Below are positions 57,460 to 64,000 of a stretch of DNA of 64,000 bases, piece after piece; positions within the stretch are counted from its first letter, which is position 1; every line of letters begins with the position of its first letter. Source of the DNA: an uncultured Nioella sp. (GTDB lineage Bacteria > Pseudomonadota > Alphaproteobacteria > Rhodobacterales > Rhodobacteraceae); assembly GCA_947498125.1 (NCBI GenBank), contig CANMJH010000002.1, positions 372,001-436,000 on the forward strand. The letters run 5' to 3'. The position numbers and the translations under genes are program-made. The notes beneath the pieces were generated by a model, which was given only the letters and a program-made list of their open reading frames with translations, had not been told where the DNA came from and ran no database searches.

Positions 57460-58943
57460 AGACCAGACCCGCCCGCCAAATGCCGATCCGCAGCCCGGAT
57501 ATGGACCCTTCGCGCAGTTTCAGCGATGCGAAGGCGGCGGTTGCGTATTTGCAGGAACTCTATGACCATTCCACCGGGTATCTGCGCCGCAAGTTTTCCG
57601 AGGTTATCGATAGCGGCGCCCCGCATGTTCGGTATCGGGCATTCTATCCCGAAATTCGGATCGCAACGACCAGCTACGACCCGATCGATAGCCGCCTGAG
57701 CTTTGGCCATGTTGCCGAGCCGGGTATTTATGCCACGACCGTCACCCGGCCCGATTTGTTTGAAAACTATCTGATCCAGCAAATCGACCTATTGATCGTA
57801 AACCACAATGTGCCGGTTCATATCGGCCCATCGATCACGCCGATTCCGGTGCATTTTGCTGTCTTGAACGATGCGGATCTGTCGATTCCCAAAGATGGCT
57901 CACTTCCTTTTGGCCTGCGCGATTATTTCGATGTGCCTGATTTGGCGACGACGAATGACGATATCGTCAATGGCTATGGGATGAAAAACGAAGACGGTAC
58001 CAGCCCGCTGGCACCCTTTACTGCGCAGCGGGTCGATTATTCTCTTGCGCGGCTATCGCATTACACCGCAACCGCGCCGGAACATTTTCAAAATCATGTC
58101 CTCTTCACGAACTACCAGTTCTATGTCGAAGAATTTGTTGCCTATGGCCGCAAAATGCTGGCCGATCCAGATAGCGGTTACACGTCGATTGTTGGCCCGG
58201 GAAATCAGGTGATCACTGACGCTGACGCGCCAATGAACGAGCCGGCGAAGCTGCCTCAAATGCCGACCTATCACATTAAGCGCGAAGGTGGCGGTGGTAT
58301 TACATTAGTAAATATTGGTGTTGGTCCGTCGAATGCGAAAACAGCGACCGATCATATTGCGGTTCTGCGTCCACATGTTTGGCTGATGGTGGGGCATTGT
58401 GCGGGGTTACGAAACTCTCAATCGCTTGGGGATTTCGTATTGGCCCATGCTTATCTTCGTGAAGATCATGTGCTTGATGACGACCTACCCATTTGGGTTC
58501 CAGTGCCGGCATTGGCCGAAGTGCAGCAAGCGCTTGAAAAAGCCGTCGCCGAAGTCAGTAATGTTGAAGGCTATGAGCTAAAGCGGATTATGCGAACCGG
58601 CACGGTTGCGACAATCGATAACCGGAATTGGGAGCTGCGCGATCAATCAGGTCCGGTGCAACGCTTGAGCCAAAGCCGCGCTGTGGCACTAGATATGGAA
58701 AGCGCGACAATCGCCGCCAATGGATTCAGATTCCGGGTTCCTTATGGCACGTTGCTATGTGTTTCGGACAAGCCCTTGCATGGCGAATTAAAGCTTCCAG
58801 GCATGGCCAGCGCCTTTTATAAAACCCAAGTTTCGCGGCATTTGCTGATTGGTATTCGGGCGATGGAGACGTTGCGTGAGATGCCTCTGGAAAGGCTCCA
58901 CAGTCGTAAATTACGGAGTTTTGAGGAAACCGCATTCCTCTAA
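57456..58943 (+). CDS. amn: AMP nucleosidase
   Basis: Cleaves AMP to adenine and ribose 5-phosphate, controlling adenylate levels. The 495 residues have the N-terminal regulatory domain and the C-terminal nucleosidase domain (ITLVNIGVGPSNAKTATDH, WLMVGHCAGLRNSQSLGDF, ALDMESATIAANGFRF). The ATG at 57456 was taken from the overlap with ade. The longer frame to 57315 lies inside ade and is rejected. Good example of a functional pair. Confidence 0.95.
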   Translation: MKTRPARQMPIRSPDMDPSRSFSDAKAAVAYLQELYDHSTGYLRRKFSEVIDSGAPHVRYRAFYPEIRIATTSYDPIDSRLSFGHVAEPGIYATTVTRPDLFENYLIQQIDLLIVNHNVPVHIGPSITPIPVHFAVLNDADLSIPKDGSLPFGLRDYFDVPDLATTNDDIVNGYGMKNEDGTSPLAPFTAQRVDYSLARLSHYTATAPEHFQNHVLFTNYQFYVEEFVAYGRKMLADPDSGYTSIVGPGNQVITDADAPMNEPAKLPQMPTYHIKREGGGGITLVNIGVGPSNAKTATDHIAVLRPHVWLMVGHCAGLRNSQSLGDFVLAHAYLREDHVLDDDLPIWVPVPALAEVQQALEKAVAEVSNVEGYELKRIMRTGTVATIDNRNWELRDQSGPVQRLSQSRAVALDMESATIAANGFRFRVPYGTLLCVSDKPLHGELKLPGMASAFYKTQVSRHLLIGIRAMETLREMPLERLHSRKLRSFEETAFL

Positions 58944-59074
58944 ACCCGTAGAAATCCCCACAAAATAGAGGTTTTTGGCATAAAATCTCACACAAATCGT
59001 TGTGTCCCCCTACTATATTCATGTAGCGTTCGCGCAACGAGCCCTACAGGTTCGGGCAGTTTAGGAGAAAAAAC

Positions 59075-59365
59075 ATGGCACAAAAACCCATGACCAAGAC
59101 CCAGCTTGTGGCAGCACTTGCAGACGAACTGGGCAGCGACAAGAAAGCCGCAGCCGCCGCACTGGACGCCGTGTCTTCTGTCGTCAGTAAAGAAGTTGCC
59201 AATGGTGGTGCTGTAACACTTCCGGGTATTGGCAAAGTGTATTGCCGCGAACGCCCTGAGCGTATGGTCCGCAACCCAGCCACGGGTGAGCAGATCAAAA
59301 AAGACGCTGACAAGGTGGTAAAAGTTACCATCGCGAAAGCGCTGAAAGACAGCGTGAACGGCTAA
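59075..59365 (+). CDS. hup: HU-family DNA-binding protein
   Basis: 96-residue nucleoid protein. Residues 6-20 (MTKTQLVAALADELG) begin the dimerising helices; the DNA arm carries RERPERMVRNPATGEQIKKDADKVVKVTIAKALKD, with NPATGEQI giving the proline that kinks DNA. TTAGGAGA precedes the ATG. The basic arm is intact but the usual VxFKPGKxL end is VKVTIAKAL, as in many Rhodobacterales. Closed by the terminator at 59391. Confidence 0.93.
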   Translation: MAQKPMTKTQLVAALADELGSDKKAAAAALDAVSSVVSKEVANGGAVTLPGIGKVYCRERPERMVRNPATGEQIKKDADKVVKVTIAKALKDSVNG

Positions 59366-59390
59366 CCAAGCCGGTTTACATTGAGTTTGG

Positions 59391-59420
59391 AAAAGGGTCG
59401 CCGTTTGGGCGGCCCTTTTT
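59391..59420 (+). terminator. Rho-independent terminator after the HU gene
   Basis: A stem AAAGGGTCGCC / GGCGGCCCTTT (one G-T pair) with loop GTTTG is followed by TTTTT and preceded by AAAA. Confidence 0.9.
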
Positions 59421-59551
59421 CGTTTGGTCACGCTGTGATCCGTTTCTTGCGCATTGATCTATGAGGTCACAGCGAACCGCATGATCCGGGTCGCCGCGCG
59501 TCGCGCCAAACATCTACGCAGCCTTTGTTGTAGATCAAAGAAAGGCACGAC

Positions 59552-60301
59552 ATGGAACTTCAGGACAAAACAATCATCATCACCGGTGCAAGCAGCGGCA
59601 TTGGCGCGGCCGCGGCTTTGCTCTTTGCGAAAGAGGGGGCCAAAGTTGTTCTTGGCGCGCGCCGATCACAGGAACTGGCGCAAATTGCAGGTCAAATAAA
59701 TCAAAGCAACGGCTCGGCAGTTCATTTGGTTGGGGATGTCACCGAAGAAGGCTACGCGCAGGCGCTGGTCGATCTGGCTGTCTCGGAATTTGGGGCCCTT
59801 GATGGGGCCTTTAACAATGCCGGCTATGTAGGGGACATGGTACCAGTCAATGAGATGGACTCGGTAAATTGGCAAAAAGTCATAAGCACAAACTTGGATG
59901 CCGGATTCTACGCAGCCAAGGCGCAGATCCCGGCCATGAAGACGGGTGGGGCGATCCTCTTCACCTCGTCATTTGTGGGCTACAGCAATGCAGGACTTCC
60001 GGGCATGGCGGCTTACGCAGCCGCGAAATCCGGATTGTTGGGACTGGTTCAAAGCCTTGCCAATGATCACGGGCCAGATGGGATTCGCGTGAATGCGCTT
60101 TTGCCGGGTGGCACGAAAACCGCAATGGCGGGGGATGATCCGGAAGGGCACGCGTTCATTGCGGGGCTTCATCCACTTAAACGAATGGCCGATCCCAAGG
60201 AAATCGCAGCGACGGCGATGTTCTTGCTGTCTGATCGCGCATCTTTTGTGACGGGCGCGCCCATATTGGCTGATGGCGGTGTGTCGGCCCATTTGGCGTG
60301 A
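59552..60301 (+). CDS. Short-chain dehydrogenase/reductase (classical SDR)
   Basis: 249 residues, cytoplasmic NAD(P)-dependent oxidoreductase. The nucleotide motif is TGASSGIGAAAALLF (residues 11-25), NNAGY is present, the catalytic serine is in TSSFVG and the Y-x3-K is YAAAK. The end is typical (ASFVTGAPILADGG). The substrate cannot be told. The gap to the next gene holds the hairpin CTGGGGCC / GGCCCCAG (60320-60346) without a T-run. Confidence 0.92.
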   Translation: MELQDKTIIITGASSGIGAAAALLFAKEGAKVVLGARRSQELAQIAGQINQSNGSAVHLVGDVTEEGYAQALVDLAVSEFGALDGAFNNAGYVGDMVPVNEMDSVNWQKVISTNLDAGFYAAKAQIPAMKTGGAILFTSSFVGYSNAGLPGMAAYAAAKSGLLGLVQSLANDHGPDGIRVNALLPGGTKTAMAGDDPEGHAFIAGLHPLKRMADPKEIAATAMFLLSDRASFVTGAPILADGGVSAHLA

Positions 60302-60428
60302 TCCGTAAGCTTTGACGATCTGGGGCCGGAATTAGGGCGGCCCCAGGTCATCCCCAGATCATCTGGTTTCAAACAGATCACGCAGGTGTCAGATGACATT
60401 TCAATCGCTCTGGGCCACACCATTTCGC

Positions 60429-61145
60429 ATGATTGAACTTGTCTTCGCCTATGGTGCAGGGCTTCTGACCCTTATCAACCCCTGCGTCTTGCCGGTGCTG
60501 CCCATTGTCTTGGCTGGCGCGTTGCAGGCCAGCCGCTTTGGCCCTTTGGCCTTGGCAGCAGGCATGAGCCTTTCGTTTGTGGCGCTTGGTCTGACCGTTG
60601 CCACGGCCGGGCGCGCTGTCGGCATTAACGAAGGTCATATCGCGCAGGCCGGAGCGGTTTTGATGATCGGCTTTGGCCTTGTCCTTTTGATCCCACGATT
60701 TTCGGCAGCCTTTGCAGGCGCAACAGCCGGCGTCGCATCGGGTGCAGATGCGCAAATGAACACGCTGTCACGCGATGGGTGGCGGGGGCAGGCCATTGGT
60801 GGCGCTCTGCTAGGCGCCGTTTGGAGCCCCTGCGTTGGCCCCACACTTGGCGGTGCCATTGCTTTGGCAAGCCAAGGCGAAGAACTTGGCCGCGCCGCTG
60901 CGATTATGGTGTTTTTTGCCCTTGGTGTGTCCACCATCATTCTGGCGCTTGGCTATGGCGCGCGATCCTTTCTGATCCGACGCCGCGCGTTGATGCAAAC
61001 CATCGCTGAAAAATCTAGGCCCCTGCTGGGGGTCGCCTTCATCCTTGTTGGAACCGCTTTGCTGTTGCAATGGCACCACGTGGTTGAATCCTGGCTTTTG
61101 GATGTCTTGCCCTATTGGCTGCAAGATCTGTCCGTCGCCCTTTAG
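60429..61145 (+). CDS. CcdA-family membrane protein (electron transfer across the inner membrane)
   Basis: About 238 residues with six hydrophobic helices, the DsbD-gamma/CcdA fold that carries reducing power from cytoplasmic to periplasmic thioredoxins. The first helix has LLTLINPCVLPVLPIVLAG with the redox cysteine, and the second cysteine is in GAVWSPCVGPTLGG. The ATG at 60429 gives a family-like start (MIELVFAYGAG); an alternative ATG at 60393 has a better ribosome site (AGGTG). The next gene encodes an exported thioredoxin, its likely electron acceptor. Confidence 0.88.
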   Translation: MIELVFAYGAGLLTLINPCVLPVLPIVLAGALQASRFGPLALAAGMSLSFVALGLTVATAGRAVGINEGHIAQAGAVLMIGFGLVLLIPRFSAAFAGATAGVASGADAQMNTLSRDGWRGQAIGGALLGAVWSPCVGPTLGGAIALASQGEELGRAAAIMVFFALGVSTIILALGYGARSFLIRRRALMQTIAEKSRPLLGVAFILVGTALLLQWHHVVESWLLDVLPYWLQDLSVAL

Positions 61146-61160
61146 TTTGAGGAGAGAAAA

Positions 61161-61565
61161 ATGAATCGTCGTGAAGTTTTGATCACTGGGTCTGCCGCGC
61201 TGCTGCTTGCAGGAAAAGCAGGGGCCGCTGAAAGCTCGATCGAATATCGCCCTGGTCTTGTGGATCAGTATCTTGAGGCCGGCGACACAGTGTTTGTTGA
61301 TTTCTACACAAGCTGGTGCACAACCTGCCGCGCGCAGGGACGTGCCGTTGAACAGTTGCGTGAAGAAAACCCAGCCTATGATGCGGCGATGACCTTCATC
61401 AAAGTGGATTGGGACCAGTATAGCAATTCTGACCTTGCAAACCGCTTGAACATTCCACGCCGCTCGACGCTGGTTGTGCTGCGCGGTGAGGAAGAGCTTG
61501 GACGGATTGTTGCCGGAACCAGCCGGTCAGCCATTCAGGAATTGATGGATATGGGTTTGGCTTAA
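61161..61565 (+). CDS. Exported thioredoxin-family protein
   Basis: 134 residues, with a signal (MNRREVLITGSAALLLAGKAGA) that has a twin-arginine-like start. The thioredoxin fold contains VFVDFYTSWCTTCRAQ with the CTTC active site, and the cis-proline segment RRSTLVVLRGEEEL. It begins 15 bases after the CcdA gene, so the pair forms a split DsbD-like system delivering electrons to the periplasm. The stop overlaps the opposing pilin-like gene by 4 bases (TTAA). Confidence 0.9.
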   Translation: MNRREVLITGSAALLLAGKAGAAESSIEYRPGLVDQYLEAGDTVFVDFYTSWCTTCRAQGRAVEQLREENPAYDAAMTFIKVDWDQYSNSDLANRLNIPRRSTLVVLRGEEELGRIVAGTSRSAIQELMDMGLA

Positions 61566-62266
61566 AGCGCTTCGTTTGTTGACGTCACGCTAACATTATC
61601 GATGCCGTAGCTTTCGTCAGATGCACTTTGGTTCGTTGTTGATCCATAGCCCAAGGTCAAAGAGGGACCCGGATTGGCAACTTGAATGGTGACCGTGGCA
61701 CTTTGATCGGTCCAACTGGAGCTATAGCCGCTGTGAGAGCGGGATCCATTTGGTTCGACAGTGATCGTGTAGCGGCCATCGGTTGTGGCCCAGTTTCCGG
61801 TGATACCGTCCTGCGTCCAGTTGAACTGGGTAGCGCTGACCGGTTCACCATTCACAAAGGTGATGAACTGCTCATTATCCCAGCTATCAAACGCGTGCAC
61901 GTCAAACGAGATCGTGGCGAAATCGTAGCCCGAGGCTAGATCGTAAGTACGGGTAGCCACCTCGGTGCCATTTGACCCACCAAACGGGCCAAGGATGCCG
62001 CCGTAATAGGCATCCGTGTCATCCTGAACGCCGCCAACCCAATAGCCTGCGCTGCTTTCGAAATCATCGAAATAGCTGGTGCGTGTGAATGAGTCATTGA
62101 TGATGTCGCCGCGTAAAGTTGCGTCGAGGTCATTGGCAATATTTGCGACGCCTTCACCAGTTGAGTCTGCGACAGCTACTCCGGTGCTCATCACTGCTGC
62201 AGACAGCATGACATAGTCCGTTGTAACGGCGCCAGATTCGCACTGGATAAACTTTTTCAGCAGCAT
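61562..62266 (-). CDS. Flp-pilin-like N-terminus fused to a beta-rich extracellular domain
   Basis: 234 residues. The first 45 resemble small Rhodobacterales Flp/type IVb-like proteins: MLLKKFIQCESGAVTTDYVM continuing into a hydrophobic helix, with a possible prepilin-peptidase site after ESG. From about residue 65 a beta-rich domain follows (DDFESSAGYWVGG, ATRTYDLASGYDFATISFDV, DSWDNEQFITFVNG). It resembles the aspartate-rich secreted and calcium-binding domains of roseobacters. AGGAAG precedes ATG 62266. No tad/cpa secretion genes are in this window. It may be a minor pilin with an adhesive head; inference. Confidence 0.7.
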   Translation of the reverse strand: MLLKKFIQCESGAVTTDYVMLSAAVMSTGVAVADSTGEGVANIANDLDATLRGDIINDSFTRTSYFDDFESSAGYWVGGVQDDTDAYYGGILGPFGGSNGTEVATRTYDLASGYDFATISFDVHAFDSWDNEQFITFVNGEPVSATQFNWTQDGITGNWATTDGRYTITVEPNGSRSHSGYSSSWTDQSATVTIQVANPGPSLTLGYGSTTNQSASDESYGIDNVSVTSTNEAL

Positions 62267-62435
62267 CGGTTGCTTCCTATCGCTTTCGCCCCGACTCAAA
62301 ACCTAATTGGTTAATTTGGTAATTGTTTGATCGGATTAAGCCGCTTTTGCCACGATTTGCCCCAATTCGGCCACGATGCTGCAGGCGGCACGCATCCATA
62401 TTTTCGCGCCGCCCGTCATTTCAAAATTTGGTCAT

Positions 62436-63029
62436 CTAGGGATTGTCACGCGCGGCAATCAATGTGACCGCAGGGCGGGATTTGACGCGCTCAAACCACG
62501 CCCTAATCGAAGGTGCTTCGGGCAAAATATCCGGCATCCAGAAATAGGGTGAGGCGAATAGAAGATCGGCAGAAGAAAACCCAGATGGCAACAAATAATC
62601 CTGCTGCGACAGGGCGGTGTCCAGCCTGTCATTCACAGTTTCCAAGCCAAGCACGAGGTTCATAATAGCGGGGTGATCAACCTCGCAATAATCGCACATG
62701 ATCGCAGGCTCGACCACGCCCACGTAAAAGGCCAACCACGTCAGGAACGGACCACGTTGTGCGTGGCCGGGCGGGATGGCGCTTGGCGCGTCCGGAAAAA
62801 CCTCGGACAGGTAAGTCAGGATCGCCGCTCGTTCAGTGATCAGCGTGCCATTATGCTCAAGCGCGGGAACTTTCTTATCTGGATGCGGGTTGTTTGCGTC
62901 TGGTCCGCCAGACCCGTCATGACGTGGGACGCTGACGATCTGGGTATCGACTTGATCCGCAACCCCCATTTCTTCAATGGCCTGAGCAATGGTGGAACTG
63001 CGAGAATTCGGGGCGTGATAAAATTTCAG
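62436..63029 (-). CDS. Glutathione S-transferase family protein (second)
   Basis: 197 residues. Thioredoxin-like N-terminus MLKFYHAPNSRSSTIAQAIEEM, the conserved KVPALEHNGTLITERAAILTYL, and a helical C-terminal domain (SGFSSADLLFASPYF). The ATG at 63029 follows AAAGGAGC. No cysteine at the usual site; serine is likely. The substrate is unknown. Separated from the pilin-like gene by 169 bases and from the Hint gene by 186 bases. Confidence 0.9.
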   Translation of the reverse strand: MKFYHAPNSRSSTIAQAIEEMGVADQVDTQIVSVPRHDGSGGPDANNPHPDKKVPALEHNGTLITERAAILTYLSEVFPDAPSAIPPGHAQRGPFLTWLAFYVGVVEPAIMCDYCEVDHPAIMNLVLGLETVNDRLDTALSQQDYLLPSGFSSADLLFASPYFWMPDILPEAPSIRAWFERVKSRPAVTLIAARDNP

Positions 63030-63067
63030 CATAGTTTGCTCCTTTGAAACTGAGGACTGCATAACTG

Positions 63068-63099
63068 ACGCCTCCTGACAGGGTGGTGTCAGGAGGCGT
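63068..63099. repeat. Perfect 13-base inverted repeat
   Basis: ACGCCTCCTGACA (63068-63080) and TGTCAGGAGGCGT (63087-63099) pair perfectly around GGGTGG. It lies between two minus-strand genes, 38 bases before the GST start. No T-run follows, so a terminator needing uridines is unlikely. It may be a protein site, a stable leader hairpin or part of a dispersed repeat. Confidence 0.7.
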
Positions 63100-63215
63100 G
63101 CAAACTTGCGAAGTATTTGAAGACCAATCGCCGGGAGGTTGTCGCTCGCTGCACAAACAACGAAACTCAGTTCTGTTCTCGAGGTCGCGGACGAGGCGCC
63201 CAGCCCATTAGCCGA

Positions 63216-64000
63216 TCAAGCAGCCGTCCTGTTAGCCAACATCGCTTTGATACGCGCGGGCACCTGCCGTGCGCTCATTGCACGCGGGTATGGCAGCTCT
63301 TCTATTTCCGGCACGTCACCATAGAGCGCTTCGAACTCAGCGAAGTTATCGAAAACCCGACGGCTGACATTGTCGACGAATGACTCGGCCGGGGCCCCAT
63401 TGGCAAGGATCACTTCGTGTTTCTCGGTTTCGACATGATAGAAAACGCTGCGATACTCCAGCTCGCTTTCGGGAACCTTGACAATGCTATCGCCGTTTAC
63501 GAGCGCACCGGCGTTGATCGCGATCCCATCGATTATCAACGCATGGTCCGACGTCACAACCAGATCCCGATCGGGAGAGCCCGGTCCAAGCGCATTCTGC
63601 AAAACCCGCACAGGCGCATAGCGCTCGGGGTCGATCCGAAGTTTGTGAAGCACCTGGCGGCCAATCCATTTCACGGCAACGCTTTGGCCGTCAGCCGTCA
63701 ATACGCGATCTCCGATACGCAAACGCTCGACCGGGCAGGTGCCGTCGGGGATAGAAATTTCGGTTCCGGGCGCGAAACAGGTCGCATGAATCTCGATCCC
63801 TTCTACGTCTGCGAACTGAAACGTGATCGTATCGGAATCAAAGATGCCAGTGGGATCGACGGTGATGCCCACGTCTGCATTCGTGACAGTTAACGTCAAG
63901 ACAGCCTCGTCTCCGATCACATTCGAAGAACTAAAGCTCAAAAGGACGGAAAGACCATTGGTGGCGATGCCACTGCCAACACTGAAAGGGGAAGTGATGG
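63216..64000 (-). CDS. Hint-domain (hedgehog/intein-type) protein, N-terminus outside the window
   Basis: The frame is open to the window edge, so only the last 260 residues are seen. They include a Hint module: THATCFAPGTEISIPDG-type start (here IHATCFAPGTEI), RLRIGDRVLTADGQ, and VVTSDHALIIDG, the layout of the Rhodobacterales Hint_2 proteins. The cysteine after HAT would be the self-cleavage nucleophile. Upstream residues (SFSSSNVIGDEAVLTLTVTNADV) are beta-type, as in secreted calcium-binding proteins. Probably exported and self-processing. Confidence 0.85.
   Translation of the reverse strand, partial: ITSPFSVGSGIATNGLSVLLSFSSSNVIGDEAVLTLTVTNADVGITVDPTGIFDSDTITFQFADVEGIEIHATCFAPGTEISIPDGTCPVERLRIGDRVLTADGQSVAVKWIGRQVLHKLRIDPERYAPVRVLQNALGPGSPDRDLVVTSDHALIIDGIAINAGALVNGDSIVKVPESELEYRSVFYHVETEKHEVILANGAPAESFVDNVSRRVFDNFAEFEALYGDVPEIEELPYPRAMSARQVPARIKAMLANRTAA

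Noticed and set aside
1-64000. Search for CRISPR arrays, insertion sequences, integrases, toxin-antitoxin pairs and defence systems
   Set aside because: No regular direct repeats, transposase motifs or recognisable defence genes were seen on either strand.

Overview
The window looks like a chromosomal piece of a marine alphaproteobacterium of the order Rhodobacterales (Roseobacter-type). This is judged from protein style and gene order: LptC-LptA-LptB with long HPF and PtsN, an NDUFA9-like protein, serC-serA behind a structured leader, PBP1C with alpha-2-macroglobulin, and a Hint-domain protein. Almost everything is ordinary coding sequence at high density with many 4-base ATGA overlaps. I saw no insertion sequence, prophage, CRISPR array, rRNA or recognisable defence island. 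Species cannot be named from the sequence alone.

Layout. Positions 1-1796 hold the end of an unknown gene and a two-domain sulfotransferase. 1797-5603 (minus) is the envelope and stress block rnd-lptC-lptA-lptB-hpf-ptsN. 5739-8432 is a self-regulated copper export unit, copA-cueR, with a readable MerR-type promoter. 8944-21834 is a glycan locus: UDP-sulfoquinovose synthase, a second sugar-nucleotide epimerase, a GT2, a giant three-module glycosyltransferase, a TPR-methyltransferase, a small coiled-coil protein and a TPR-GT32 protein. A tRNA-Leu(CAG) follows at 22081-22167. 22347-24133 has the NDUFA9-like protein and UppP. 24361-31603 is the GOGAT unit gltD-(exported protein)-GFA-gltB, closed by a strong terminator. 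31808-36687 holds serB, a dihaem cytochrome c, and serC-serA. 36790-47805 carries a repeat-containing exported protein, pbpC with an alpha-2-macroglobulin gene, a hybrid histidine kinase and an IalB-like protein. 47881-55534 has rlmN, a tandem pair of almost identical 60-residue exported proteins, two L,D-transpeptidases around a CAP lipoprotein, and a minus-strand run including a GST, queG, an SDR, mtgA and an ArsC-like protein. 55651-64000 has the purine salvage pair ade-amn, HU, an SDR, a CcdA-thioredoxin pair, a pilin-like fusion protein, a GST and a partial Hint protein.

How the genes fit together. Cell-surface construction is the main theme: LPS transport, undecaprenyl phosphate recycling, peptidoglycan synthases (PbpC, MtgA), two L,D-transpeptidases, a periplasmic macroglobulin and the glycan locus. 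Serine synthesis is complete (serA, serB, serC), and both glutamate synthase subunits are present. The most unusual material is the SqdB-containing glycan locus without recognisable sulfolipid glycosyltransferases, the Flp-like N-terminus fused to a beta-rich domain, the duplicated micro-exported proteins, and several exported or small proteins of unknown function. Nothing in the window could be confirmed as a wholly new system.
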